Assembly: GCA_028583405.1 (NCBI GenBank)
Contig: CM053251.1
Span: 15,224,744-15,288,743, forward strand
DNA: 64,000 nt
Direction: 5' to 3'
DNA from: Pogonophryne albipinna
Lineage: Eukaryota > Chordata > Actinopteri > Perciformes > Artedidraconidae
Shown: positions 9,905 to 21,339 of the stretch, piece after piece
Numbering within the stretch: position 1 is the first letter of the stretch
Layout: each line of letters starts with the position of its first letter
The notes under the pieces: model-generated
What the model saw: only the letters and a program-made list of their open reading frames with translations
Database searches by the model: none
Told to the model about the DNA's origin: nothing
Position numbers and translations under genes: made by a program

Positions 9905-11957
9905 ATGGTTTTTTGCTTTGCTCCGGGTTGCAGCCACAGGTCTTTGCATGAAACGTGCTCGTTCTATCGTTTCCCGGCCAATGTTTTCCAAAGGAGAGTC
10001 TGGATTCGTGCCATGAGGTAAGCTGACGTTACATTTTTGTCCATGTCACGGTGAAATTTAAATGATGGGTAGTGACTGTATCGCCGTTTTAGAGATGGCG
10101 CTGCTGAAAAGACCGCAACATAAGTAAAGATAATGAATAAATCCTATTAAAAACCTGTGTCGCTTATATGATAAGTCTAATTAGTACAAGCAGCATAACG
10201 TTTCACCATGTAACTAAAGATTGTAGTAAGGGAAATCAGTTTGACATATTGAACTAATAACAAATCACCTCTGGCTGGCAGAGAACTCTCTGCTCCATAA
10301 CTTCTCTTGGACGTAAAATCACATGTACATTTTACATTTATATTCAATTTAATATTCCATCCCTCACATACTTTTGTATATATAATAACTTATATTTTCT
10401 TTTTATGCTGCTGCAACACAAACATTTCCCAAATTGGGATCAATAAATATATTATCTTAATTAAGAAATCTAACTAATATAATTAGTGTAGCAGCTGACA
10501 CCTATTTTCAATATGGATTAATCTACCATTTATTTCTTTTAGTTCAATTTTGATCTATACAAATGTCAAAATAGTGAAAATGTTCACGAGACTTATCAAA
10601 GTGCAAGGTTATATCTTTAGATGTTTTGTTTTAGCCTATGTACTGTATGTCTTAATGCTCTTATATGTGACGGTGTGACTTCCATGAAACTAATATTTTA
10701 TATCTTCCCAACAGACGAGCTGACAGGAAGCCCAATGCCTGTTCCCGCATCTGCAGCTGTCATTTTCTTTTACAAAAGAGAAAAAGGCCTGTTTCCTTTA
10801 AAGCACAGAATGTAGAAGAGCATACCTACTGTCTGAGAGGGATAATTGATGGAATGGAGGAAGAAGCTGCGTGTCTAATGACTGAGGAGGAAGCAGGTCC
10901 ATCAACACAGGCGGCTGCTAATGAAGATCCTCAACCACTATCTGAGAATGCCGAGGAGCAAGCAACCACGGTAGAAGAAAAACTTCAATCCCAGCAAAGA
11001 CACATAATGCAGCTAGAGATCCAGCTAGAGGAGTCCAAGGCAAAGCAGAGTTACTGCCGTGACAAATATTCTGCCTCTCAGCTGAGTGAAAAGGTTCTTC
11101 GGATGGAGACAGGATTGCCAGATAGAGACACATTCAGTGCTGTGTGTGAGTATGTTGCTCGTTTTGAGGGTTCCATTACATACCCAGAAGGTTGGTTCCC
11201 CAAATTACTGAGTCTTGAAGACCAAGTTTTCATGACCCTCATGAAACTGCGTCATAATTACACACACCTTCATCTGGCTGCCCTCTTTCACTGCGGTGAA
11301 AGCACTGTCAGAAATGTGATTGTAACATTTATAGAGGTTCTCCATAAATTACTTTTTAAGGACATACTGAGTACTGTTCCCAGCCGGGAGAAAAATAAAA
11401 CCAGCTTGCCTTCTTCATTTCGGAACATCCAAAACTGCAGAATGATAGTGGATTGTACGGACATCAAAATTGCTATCCCCAAGCAAATGGATATCCAGAA
11501 AGAGACCTAATCTGCTTACCGTGGCATGCACTCCTTCAAACTACTGCTGGGGGTAGCACCAAATGCTGTGATCACAAACTGCAGCAAACTATACCCAGGA
11601 TCAACAAGTGACAAAGAAATAGTACGGGATTCTGGTGTTCTTCAGCATTTCAAACCTGGAGATCTGATATTGGCTGACAAGGGATTCTTAATCCAGAACA
11701 TTCTTCCTGAAGGAGTCACTGTCAACATTTCCCCATTCCTCTGTCATGGCCAACTGACACACAGCGAAGCACAGGCTACAAAGCTTATCGCACAAAATAG
11801 GATTCACGTCGAGAGAGCAAATGCTCGTTTGAAAGAATTTAGGATCCTAAAGTTCATTCCATCGCACCTGAGGCACTTCGCAGATAAACTGGTGCAGGTA
11901 TGTTGCGCACTAGTGAACTTTCAACGTCCTCTCATAAAAGAGGTGGCAGAAAAATAG
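9905..11957 (+). pseudogene. THAP-finger DDE transposase, interrupted by one nonsense codon
   Basis: Exon 1 (9905-10017) begins with MVFCFAPGC and holds the first half of a THAP finger. The donor is AG|GTAAGC, and exon 2 begins at 10715 after CCAACAG. The joined frame supplies the second metal-binding pair (CSCHF), completing the C2CH THAP module. An acidic linker follows, then a coiled-coil-like QLEIQLEESKAK stretch and an IS5/Harbinger-type (DDE_Tnp_4) catalytic region: MIVDCTDIK, LILADKGF and HVERANARLK supply the D, D and E. A TAA at 11508-11510 breaks the frame after MDIQKET; the same frame resumes directly with SAYRGMHSF and runs to 11957. Binding of the terminal repeats and excision/insertion are the expected roles. 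This copy should be inactive unless the stop is read through. Confidence 0.85.
10405..10462 (+). repeat. Rex-like LINE 3' tail inside the transposase intron
   Basis: The segment TGCTGCTGCAACACAAACAT to GGGATCAATAAATATATTATCTT matches, in inverse orientation, the tail seen at 63303-63380. Only the 3' end of the LINE remains. Confidence 0.5.
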
Positions 11958-12099
11958 TGTCTTTTCACATGTAAACACATATGTTTCATACACATCTTTT
12001 CAACTCTGTAAGCCCCCCTCCCCCCTCTCAATCAACTTCCTCTTGATTGACTTTTCTGTTTATTTTATTTTACTATATTTATTTGTTTGCCTGTCCTTG

Positions 12100-12380
12100 T
12101 TTCTCTACCCTCCCTCATACTGTAAAGCGTCTTTGAGTTGTAGAAAAGCGCTATATAAATAAAATGTATTATTATTATTATTATACTTTGTTTTACATTT
12201 TGAGTTCATCATTACACTCAAACTGTCTTTTCATTGGATGCATTTTATTTCTTTTATTTAGATTCTGCTGTTTAATGAATCCAGAAACATGTTTCATACT
12301 TTGTTTTACATTTTGAGTTCATAATTAATCTCAAACAATGTCTTTAAACTGGGTGCATTTTATTCTTTTATTTAGGTTCT
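12100..12380 (+). repeat. L2-type LINE 3' tail and short tandem duplication
   Basis: At 12120-12184 the sequence TTGTAGAAAAGCGCTATATA followed by (ATT)n is the familiar 3' end of L2-group LINEs. Just after it, a segment containing ACTTTGTTTTACATTTTGAG occurs twice (about 12184 and 12297), about 113 bp apart, each time followed by a TGGATGCATTTTATT-like run. Confidence 0.55.
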
Positions 12381-12977
12381 GTTTAATACACATGTTAATT
12401 TGACTCAGATGTGCTGATAATATCTGCAAATATAAATCTTTAAACTGTCTTTTTACCTTGAAAAGTCTGGCCTCTCGGGTAGGCTCATGTTTGTTTTCTG
12501 TCTTTCTCTATCAAAAATGTTACTCCAAAGAATGGTGTGTGATTTGGGATTCAGAGGCAGGCTTGAATCAAGAAACCACAATAGTTTTCTGCATGGACTG
12601 CCTTTTTTTTATTAAGAAATATTATTTTGTAAATATGTTATTCTCTGTAGTCAGAAACCTAACACTCTAACAACCACAACATTGCAAAGATGAGTAAATG
12701 TAAATTAAAAACGATTCACAATTTCTTAAAATTACTATATTTGAAAATGATAGATTTATGATCTTTTTCATCGAACATATGAACGACTCAAACAAGGATC
12801 GCAGCAGCTACAAGAAAGATCTTCAAAGGGGAACCATAACATCCTGAAGATGAGTTTTCTCTAAAAAAAATATTTAATTTTAACAGCAGTGCTCTCTGAA
12901 CTCGGAACAAGTCAATTAATATGCCTTTTTGTTTTTCTGTCTTTTTCCGAAAATAACTACAACAGTGACAAAGGTGA

Positions 12978-14415
12978 TTATTCCGGCAGTGCCAGCTTTG
13001 GAAGCATGTGGGCCTTGAAAAAGTCCTCAAGAGCCAACCGGTTAGGCTGCCAATTGTCATCTCGGGCTATCGGAATGATGACACTGTCTTTCGTAGTCCA
13101 GACCACAAAGTAGCAAGTCTCTCTTGCAGTGAGGTGAAGCTGACCTTGCACTTGGTGCCAGTAAGGATGTTCCTCACGCAGGCTGAATGTTTCTCCCTCT
13201 TTACTGACACAGAAGTCCTTGATTTGCAATGCTTCACTAATTGTCATTTCCCTGGCTCCATAGGGACACTTTACCTCCAGCACAGCGGAAGACCCGACCA
13301 GACCATCTGGAGATGCCCCCAACACTCCTGATTGGGAGAGGCACAAACCTGACTCATGGACCTGCATCTGGGTTGCAGTGGTGAATGCCCTGACGCCCTC
13401 ACATTCATTCATAGTCCCCCACTGTACAGACAAAACACCATCAAGGGCCTGTTGTTGCCCTAGCACCCTGGCAATAAGGGAAGCAGTCACACGCTTTGAC
13501 CTCAGGACACCTCCAAAGTTGCTGGCAGTCAACCTTCCTTTCCTCAACAAATGCCAGTTTGGGTTGGTTCGCTGACCAGTGGTAGCCACCTGAATTGCCC
13601 TCTGTTGCTCCTCAGACAATGCCATGCTTGCCACAATTGCCTCAGGTCCCTGATGCCCAACAGATTTAATAATTTCAGGAACAGTAAGTGTTTCCAAGCT
13701 GTGGTGTTCCTCTTCTGGCTCGGGGGAGAGAAGCCAAGAAATTCCTGAGAACCTGCCCCTGAGTCTGTCCCTCAGCCAGTCACGATCTTCGGAGGTGGGC
13801 TCTCTTGTCAGCGGGTTGAATGAGTTATTGGTTGGAGGAAATAGCTCCTCCACTGAATGCGTACGTTTAGCTGCCTTTGGCTTCTTCCACTGACAGGGGG
13901 TGTCAGTGCAGCTGAAATTGTGGATGGCAAAGATGGCTAATGCAGCTGCATGACTGCATTTCCATTCTCCACGTGGGCATTCACATTTTGTGGAGAGAAT
14001 TCCCTCTTCTCCTGTAGATACCTGTGGTGGTGGGATTGTTTTATTATTATTATATTATTTATCCCTTTAATTGTTTATAGCCTACTGTATGTTTATTTCA
14101 TGGATATTTCTGTGTTTTCTGGTGTGTAATATTTGTAATAAAGATTTCATGTGACACATAAAATGGATTTGTTGATGGGAATTAATGTCACTAATGTGGA
14201 TAAATTAACTCTAGGTTAACGGTACTCTTGCTATCACTACTCACCGACACTCTATAAACCTTGTCTCTCATGCTAGCCCTGACAACACCGGTAAGCACAC
14301 CTTCATCTAGGCTGCACTGCTGTACGTGTCCTGACTTGTAGTGGTTCTCTCCTCTATCTACACTCTTCTTGTCATCTTTGTAAAATGAGATCAGACTGGT
14401 AATTGACACAGCCAT
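12978..14415 (-). CDS. SWIM zinc finger + YqaJ-type nuclease of the ISL2EU-like element
   Basis: Two exons: 14245-14415 (57 codons from MAVSITSLISF, donor TCG|GTGAGT) and 12978-14021 (acceptor CCACCACAG). The phase is kept, giving about 404 residues without a stop. Exon 2 opens with a SWIM-type finger, C-E-C-P-R-G-x-W-x-C-S-H, followed by a basic stretch. The C-terminal half is a YqaJ/lambda-exonuclease-like domain: LRKGRLTASNFGG at its start, GASPDGLVG (metal-binding Asp), LEVKCPYG (the E-x-K pair) and YWHQVQGQLHLT (Gln helix). In ISL2EU elements this second protein is usual but its role in transposition is unknown; end processing is a reasonable guess. It remains open although the partner transposase is broken. 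Confidence 0.85.
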
Positions 14416-14776
14416 GACTTCTAGTGAAATTCATTGTGGCTCAAATGAAAAGCTTTGATAAAATATGCAAGCGCGCGAAAGTCAGTTGAAACGATCTGAA
14501 GTTGGCGTGATGTTGAAGTCGTGCGACCCTGCTGCTGTACTTTTTTGTAGTTCGTTTATAGCATAACGTTAGCATTTTGTTTCTGGCGACTAGATTTATG
14601 ATTCAAAAATTATAAAAGTAGGACAGACATGTGGATATTATCCGGCTGAACAAAACCACAGACCTTATTTCGAGCTATTTTCCAAAATCCTATGGAGAAA
14701 TTGCATTGCGTTTTTGAAGAAGGAACCGGAAGGAGTTTACATCCGGGTTTTAGGACGCGTCACTGCGGTTCTCTAT

Positions 14777-15650
14777 GTGACGTTCATATTTTAAAGATAC
14801 ACACATTTCATTGTCAGGTTGATTTAATATACACTAAGCCTCTCTTCAACAATACGTTGACGTTAGCTAGTCTATTTTATGCTATAGTAGAGCATAGCGA
14901 ATTTAAATGAACCTTAACAATGCATACAGTAACCTAACTAGCAAACTAACTATCCAACGTACAAGGATGACCTTATTTTAGCAACCTCGCACAGAAGCCT
15001 TTTGGTATACAGTAGCATCCCACTTAATGTTTTACACTCTTGGATGCTACGCATAGCATCGTTAGCACAGATGGAGCTACGATTGCTCAAATGCTAACAC
15101 AACTCTAAACATTCATTAACGTTAGCTTAATAAAAACACCAGTAACATAACATAAAGTACGCAGGGTTGACTTACCGAAGAAACTGCATTCATGGACGGT
15201 CTGTTTCAACCGCAGATAAATCCTATATTTGCATGACGAATAGTCCACCAGGAACCAACACAACAAACACGGCCGAGTTCAAGTAGTGTTCTCCTCATGA
15301 GCTGAGCCGCTGTAGCATCACAGAGCCAATGGAGCTAACGGAGCTAGCAGAGAGGAGCTAGGAGCAGCAGTCCCGTTGTCATGAAGGGGGAATCTAACTA
15401 TATACAGAATATGTTTTTGTGGATCCAGGCTAGAAACATGTTCATTTTCTGATGTTAAGTTGGACATTTTAACATAGGGTCTACGGGAATTGCTCCCATC
15501 TGCATCCATCGCCTACAGTTTGCAGCATTGGGCTTCACCGCACTGTCCCGGGGTTTGCCGCTTGGCTCTGAGAAGCCAGAAGTCGGTTTGATTGCATTCG
15601 GAATCGATTGCTTATCCTGTCTGAGTAGCCCGAATGATGCTGCATCGCAA
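14777..15650 (-). other. no clear gene; one possible minus-strand first exon near 15176-15300
   Basis: On the minus strand a six-codon start (ATG at 15193) runs into TCG|GTAAGT, with the donor after 15176. Upstream sequence around 15240-15300 could be a 5' leader. No second exon could be matched, so this is weak. Confidence 0.22.
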
Positions 15651-15800
15651 TTTTTGACGTTGAATTTTATACACCGAATTTTTTGACATCGAATTTTAAA
15701 CACCGAAATATTTGACGTCGAATTTTTTTCACTTGAATTTTTGGGATCTGAATTTGAACATTCGAATTTTTTTAACTTGAATTTTTACATTTTTATTTCA
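15640..15800. repeat. AT-rich array of GAATTTT motifs
   Basis: The core GAATTTT recurs about eight times at irregular 15-30 bp steps, often as GACGTCGAATTTT or GACATCGAATTTT. Confidence 0.5.
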
Positions 15801-15925
15801 CATAGGTAAATTTGGAGCAAAAAAAATTCAGATACATGATTTTCAAAGTAATTATTTTCAATGCTATAAATTCGGTGTCTGATAAAATTCAAATACTTCT
15901 GTCTCTTGTTTGCTTCCATAGTAAA

Positions 15926-17009
15926 TTAAGGGACATTTAATTTACAGCGCTGAGCGAACATTCCTCCGTGTTTGAACCTCTTAAATCGCTGCATAGCCGA
16001 TTTATTTGGACTGGATTATCCCAGAGAGTCTAAAGATTATTTATAACCCATTTTGAGATTTGTGAAACCTTTATTCTATTTGTGAAAATACAAACAAGGG
16101 AGATTTCAGTGCTTTTTTCACATGTAGACCACATTAGACCAGGTCCTGATCTAAAACCACTATACCTAGACTCATCAAATCTGGACTGGATTATCCCAGA
16201 GAGTCTAAAGATTCTTTATAACCCAGTTTGAGATTTGTGAAACCTTTTATTCTATTTGTGAAAATACAAACAAGGGAGATTTCAGTGCTTTTTTTGCATC
16301 CTGACCACATAAGACCAGGTCCTGATCTGAAACCACTAGACCTAGACTCATCAAATCTGGACTGGATTATCCCAGAGAGTCTAAAGATTCTTTATAACCC
16401 AGTTTGAGATTTGTGAAACCTTAATTCTATTTGTGAAAATACAAACAAGGGGGATTTTGCTCCTTGTTTTACATGTAGACCACATTAGACCAGGTCCTGA
16501 TCTAAAACCACTAGACCTAGACTCATCAAATCTGGACTGGATTATCCCAGAGTAGAACCCAGTTTGAGATTTGTGAAACCTTTATTCTATTTGTGAAAAT
16601 ACAAGAAGGCATAAAGGCTTGCCCAGCTGGGAGGTTCACTCTCTGATTCTGATCCTGGCCTGCTGCAGCAACCTCAGCCTTCCACCTGTGTTTGTATTTT
16701 CACAAATAGAATAAAGGTTTCACAAATCTGAAACTGTGTTATAAAGAATCTTTAGACCCTGTGGGATAATCCAGTCCAGATTTGATGAGTCTAGGTCTAG
16801 TGGTTTCAGATCAGGACCTTGTCTAATGTGGTCTACATGTAAAAAAAAAGCACAGAAATCTCCCTTTTTTGTCAAATCTGAAACTGTGTTATAAAGAATC
16901 TTTAGACTCTCTGGGATAATCCAGTCCAAATAAATCGGCTATGCAACGATTTAAGAGGTTCAAACACGGAGTATTGTTCGCTCAACGCTGTAAATTAAAT
17001 GTCCCTTAA
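15926..17009. mobile_element. TTAA-bounded foldback element with 175 bp subrepeats
   Basis: TTAA at 15926-15929 and 17006-17009 flank inverted sequences: GGGACATTTAATTTACAGCG on the left and its near-complement on the right, continuing through the CTCTTAAATCGCTGCATAGC block to CTGGATTATCCC. The left arm carries just over three direct repeats of 175-176 bp (CTGGATTATC at 16011, 16186, 16362 and 16537). The right arm has the same units inverted, one shortened. A short unique centre lies at about 16603-16690. No coding frame. TTAA suggests piggyBac-type mobilisation, but TIR bases starting GGGAC rather than CCC leave this uncertain. Confidence 0.7.
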
Positions 17010-17493
17010 CTTTCCCCTTAACTGCCGAATCGGATGCTCTGAATCGGAAGCCAACTTCAGCATCGTATCATGTCTCCTCCAGCCCTATTCCACATCACTG
17101 AGTCAACTGTGATGGGCTGTAAGAGAGACAAGGGAGCACCAGGGTACACACACAGTTATTTCTCTCAGTGTTGTGTAACAATGCAGAGCTCAACATCTAA
17201 GGACATTCAGACAGGTTCAGAGGTTGTCACCTTTTCTATTTCACTCATATTTATCAGGATTTACATTATTATAATCATACAATGTATCTACATGTGTATA
17301 TGCATGAGATAAACATACTCTTAATTTGAAAATGTGTGTTTTTGTAGTGCACATTTTATTTTATGTTATCAGCTTTTAAGTTTGTATGTGTTTTTTATTA
17401 TACAGCTGCAGTGGAATTTGTCAGAACAAATTAACCTAGATGGAATAATTGAGTACATGTGTGGCTCAGACAGAAAGAGAGAAAGACAATCAC
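17010..17493. other. no gene assigned; possible 3' exon signals on the minus strand
   Basis: On the minus strand an acceptor-like CCACTGCAG precedes an AATAAA near 17395-17400, downstream of the GTGAGT donor of the acidic segment at 17494-17740. These may be the remains of a host gene's last intron and exon, or chance. Confidence 0.25.
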
Positions 17494-17740
17494 TCACAGA
17501 GATGCTGGGCAGTCTGGTTCGCCCTCCACTGTAACAATCCTCCGCTCCGTCTGTGGTGCAAAAATATCCTGGAGCTCCTCAGCCCAACTGCGGCTGTTTA
17601 CCATGCTGCCTCTTAGTGTGTCACAGTTGCCATCTTCTCCACATTCCTCCCACCAAAGGCCTGTTGTGGCCTTTCTCCTGACTACCTCTTCCTCCTCTTC
17701 CTCATCCATGTCCACATCATTGTCCCCATAGAGGGGAACC
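17494..17740 (-). other. acidic open segment fused to truncated DIRS recombinase
   Basis: The recombinase frame runs without a break into about 80 codons of unrelated sequence: an acidic run (DNDVDMDEEEEEEVV), then tryptophan-containing text (GLWWEECGEDG, NSRSWAEELQDIF). It ends at TGA, which also forms part of a TCTCT|GTGAGT donor. No DIRS protein has such a tail, and I do not recognise the family. It could be a host coding exon beside which the element was truncated, or a piece of another transposon. Confidence 0.45.
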
Positions 17741-18170
17741 TGATCCAAAGGTTCGAATGGAGCTTTACTCAGTGCGCATAACACCAATGCCAAATCCCTT
17801 TGAGGCGCCAAAGCTCGTGACACCGGTCTGAGTCTCTGTACTCCCCATAGAAACCGTGTTGTCAGAGGGTGACTAAACACTGTGCTGATACCAAACCCTA
17901 CGTGGCAAGATGAGATGGCAGCAGCGTACGTTTTTACCGTGCTATAAGCCAACTTCCTGTCCAGTAATGTCTGGAGGAACGACAGTACGTGAGGCAGGGG
18001 GCACCTAACGGGGTCCAGGTTTTTCCCTACACACCAGCGTTGGAACGCTGTCCATTTGGCTGTGTAGGATAACCTGGTGGACGCCACCCTTGAACCCTGA
18101 ATGGTACTGATAACATTTTTAGAGAGGCCCAGCCCCTCTAAATGTTCCCGTTCAGGGGCCATGCCCACAA
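17735..18170 (-). pseudogene. truncated DIRS tyrosine recombinase
   Basis: Homology covers the core-binding region (VISTIQGSRVAST, LSFLQTLLDRK, STVKTYAAAISSCHV, RFLWGVQRLRPVSR) and ends at APFEPLDQV, exactly where the catalytic domain would begin. The catalytic Arg, His-x-x-Arg and Tyr found in the first copy are absent. The open frame (17494-19443) continues into the acidic segment. It cannot act as a recombinase. Confidence 0.75.
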
Positions 18171-20178
18171 ACGTTGGCCCAATACTGGGTGACTGCTGAT
18201 CGCTCCCTCCACCTGGGAGAGAGCGTCCCTGCGCCACGGCATTTCCCACGGTCTCCCTGACAGCATCCGCTGTAGGCATGGAAACCAGGACGCTCCCGTG
18301 CGTTCCGGTGCTATTAAGATTGCTGTCAGTCTCTCCTCCTGCACTCGGTCCAGGAACCGAGGGATCAGAGGGACTGGTGGGAAAGCGTATAACAACCCCT
18401 TGGGCCACGGCCTGTGTGCGAACGCGTCCACGCCCAGAGGGGGGTGGTCCTGCGTTCTCAGGGAGAACCAGAGGGCACACTGCGCGTTCTCGCGTGCAGC
18501 GAACAGATCCACCTCCGCTCTCCCGAACCTGCTCCATACCTGGGAGATCAGTTCGGGGTGGAGGCTCCAATCCCCTTGGTAAGGACCTCCTCTGGACATT
18601 AGGTCCGCCCCTCTGTTCAACACGCCGGGAATATACACCGCTCTGATAGAGAGTACGTGTGTTTGCGCCCAACACAGCAGCCGTCTGGCTGTGTTCAGCA
18701 GCTCCGCTGATCGTACGCCTCCCTGGCGATTTATGTATGCCGCCGCTGCTTTGTTGTCTGTCCGAATCAACACATGCTGATTGAACAGCAACGGGGCGAA
18801 GTGTTGGATTACTCTCCATACGGAGATTAACTCCAGCACGTTTATGTGGAGAGACATGTGAGCCGGCCACTGTCCTCCCACTGCCTGGGACATGCACGTT
18901 CCTCGCCAGCCTGTGAGAGATGCGTCTGTAAACACCGCGGTGTGTGACGTCACTCTGCCCAGGGGAACCCCCACTGACAGGACGTGGAGATTTTTCCAAT
19001 AGGCTAAATCCGGACCCACGGACACCATGCGTCTCTTCTGACGCACGGGGTCGATACGCAGGCGAATAAACCACCTCTGGAGTCTCCTCATGTGAAGGAG
19101 TCCCAGAGGGATCACCACGTGACCAGCTGACATCATGCCTAACAGCTGCATCACAGAGAGGGCTGTCACCACCCTGTGAGGTGTGACGCGCCGGAGGAGA
19201 GCTGTCACTTTCTCCACTCTCTGCTGTGAGAGTCGCGCTCTCATGCGGGCTGAGTTCAATTCCACTCCCAGATAAACGATAACCTGGGATGGAAGAGGAC
19301 AGCTCTTTTTCCAATTGACAATGAAACCCAAACTTGACAGATGAGATACGACCTGTATCGTCTGTAAAGCAGCCTCCTCCTTGGAGCGAGCCAGCAACAG
19401 CAGGTCGTCCAGATAAAATAACACCCTCATCCCGTCTCCACACATTTTGAAAAAGTGCGAGGAGCCAGGGAATATCCGAACGGCAGTCGATTGAACTGGT
19501 ACGATATTCCCTGGAATGAAAAACGCAGGAATTTCCTGTGTTCCGGGATTATGGATATGTGGAAGTAGGCATCCTTCAGGTCTATTGACGTAAACCAGTC
19601 CCCCTGGTGAACGTACTCCAGCACCTGTTTGATTGTCAGCATATGAAAAGGTATTTTCATTATCACCCTGTTGAATGCTGACAGATCGAGGATGGGTCTC
19701 ATTCCCCCGGTCTTTTTCGAGATAAGAAAATAACGGGAGTAAAACCCCCGATTTTCTTCCCCCTGACTCGAGGAACCCTGGAAATCGCACTTTTTACCAG
19801 GAGTTCCTGTAGCTCCGCCTGGAGCGCAAGACACTGTTCTTGGGATAACAGAAGTGTTTCCTGAATCCCATTGAACTGCGGGGGGGGGGAGGCAAATTGC
19901 AGAGAGTACCCTCTGCTGATCAGCCTGCTCATCCATCTGTCCATCAAACATATCCGCCGCCACTCTGAGCAATGCTCCGAGAGCGGGCAAACCTGCTTTT
20001 GTTGTACTGTGGTAGTCATGGTGACGAGCCATGCCAGAGCTCTTGCCGCTGTTGCTTGTAAAGCAACCCAAGGGGGGCCCTGCCCGAAAGAGCTGCGACT
20101 GGGTCTCCACACACTGCATCTCACCCATGGATGTATAATAAGAACTGGATACAGCGTGGGAGGCGGGGCCTCATTCAT
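18138..20178 (-). pseudogene. DIRS pol, reverse transcriptase / RNase H split over three frames
   Basis: The RT start (RLISRGYSLQFASPPPQFNG, then a helix resembling LQAELQELLVKSAIS) lies in the frame of 19699-20178. The block RGFYSRYFL, GMRPILDLSAFN, SIDLKDAYFHIS and LPFGYSLAPRTF lies in that of 19427-20128. The catalytic FYLDDLLLL box, RNase H (FTDASLTGW, RTDNKAAAAYINRQGG, GADLMSRGG) and the conserved C-terminus (VDLFAARENAQC, GVDAFAH, LLYAFPP, LWAWPLNG) lie in the frame of 18138-19790. The breaks fall near 19770 and 19440. The C-terminal part reads through the position where the first DIRS copy has TAG. Confidence 0.8.
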
Positions 20179-20199
20179 TCCTATGAGAGTTGCTCATTA

Positions 20200-21335
20200 G
20201 CGCATGATGATAAAATGGCCCAACTTTTGAGAGAGTGAAACGTCACAGATTACCCGGCATGCCTGAGAAGTACCCGTATGTGCGCTCATAGCGCATGCGC
20301 AACTTTAACCAAAATGCTCGTTCACATCAAGCACGTCAATTTGCGTACACGTAACAGCACCGCACGTTCATGACAGCATGGATGGATTTGATATTAACGA
20401 GGCGGCAGTTAGCAGCTAGCGGCTAGCTAGTAATTATGCTAATGTAAACATCAATCGTTATGTACTTATATTACGCTGTAACAGGATCTAGTGATATCCA
20501 AGCAACAGAGCTTCATTTAGCATGAAAGAATGATTGCACTGTATATATATATATAGGCCTATATATACTTATAATAATAAGTAATATTAACTTTATTTAA
20601 TACAACATTTACGGTACAAGATTTAATCATACAGCCCATGTAGTATGATAATGAATTACAGCAAACATATGCAATATATCCATGATTACAGCTCCGTGGG
20701 GTGGCAGTAAGACGATATGGTTTCGTTCTTATTGTGCATCCATGGGTAAAGATAAACGCAACTCACATTGGTTTCTCAAACAGCATCTCTGTAAACTACG
20801 TGTATTCACTGAATTTCACTCTCTGCCTTTAACGGCTCGTTGTAGCTCCAATAGCTCCAGCCCCCACCCTCCCTGTGAGCACAGTGTGCTCTGATTGGTC
20901 GGGACACGTAACATGAACGTGCCGGGTGGCGCGGTCCCGTGGGTTAGATGCGCGTTCATAATGCAGAGGGAAATAACTCTCAGAATAACGTTATTAGCAC
21001 ATTATTACAACTTGAGGAACGAATGTTTTTAATAAGGGCTATACAAGTGTTCATACTGGGTAGTTTATTTAGTTTAAAAAAAATTATCCAACGATTTACA
21101 GACCATTCTTTCCCCATGTAAGTCAATGGGAAAAAGTGTTTCCGGGCCTGGCAACCAAACGGAAGTGTAGTACCGCCGTTTGGCCAGCACGAATATTTTC
21201 ATGTGAGTCCGGCGCACTTCCTGGGGGCTTGATCTCACCGTGACCCCGGCCTGAGGAATGAGCGGGGGTGTGTGCAGTGCTATTCACACAGCGAGTAATA
21301 ACAGCCCTAGGCTCATTTACGACCGTGTAACGTAG
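20200..21335. other. non-coding insert within the second DIRS element
   Basis: About 1.1 kb with no coding signal. It holds a TA-rich tract near 20540-20575, CCAAT-like and GCTAGC motifs, and a probable inserted non-autonomous element whose ends I could not define. Confidence 0.35.
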
Positions 21336-21339
21336 GTAC

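Larger units (their letters stand above)
9338..14774. mobile_element. ISL2EU-like DNA transposon (THAP transposase + YqaJ nuclease)
   Basis: A 5,437 bp element flanked by an AT dinucleotide on each side (9336-9337 and 14775-14776). Its terminal inverted repeats start AGAGAACCGCAGTGACGCG and extend to about 9470 on the left and from about 14654 on the right, with scattered mismatches. It carries a rightward transposase with a THAP finger and a leftward SWIM/YqaJ protein, facing each other (convergent). Known ISL2EU elements of fish and invertebrates code for a DDE transposase and a YqaJ nuclease and duplicate AT; the match in gene content and target site is the reason for the name. LINE tails lie inside it (10405-10462 and 12115-12185). 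Confidence 0.85.
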
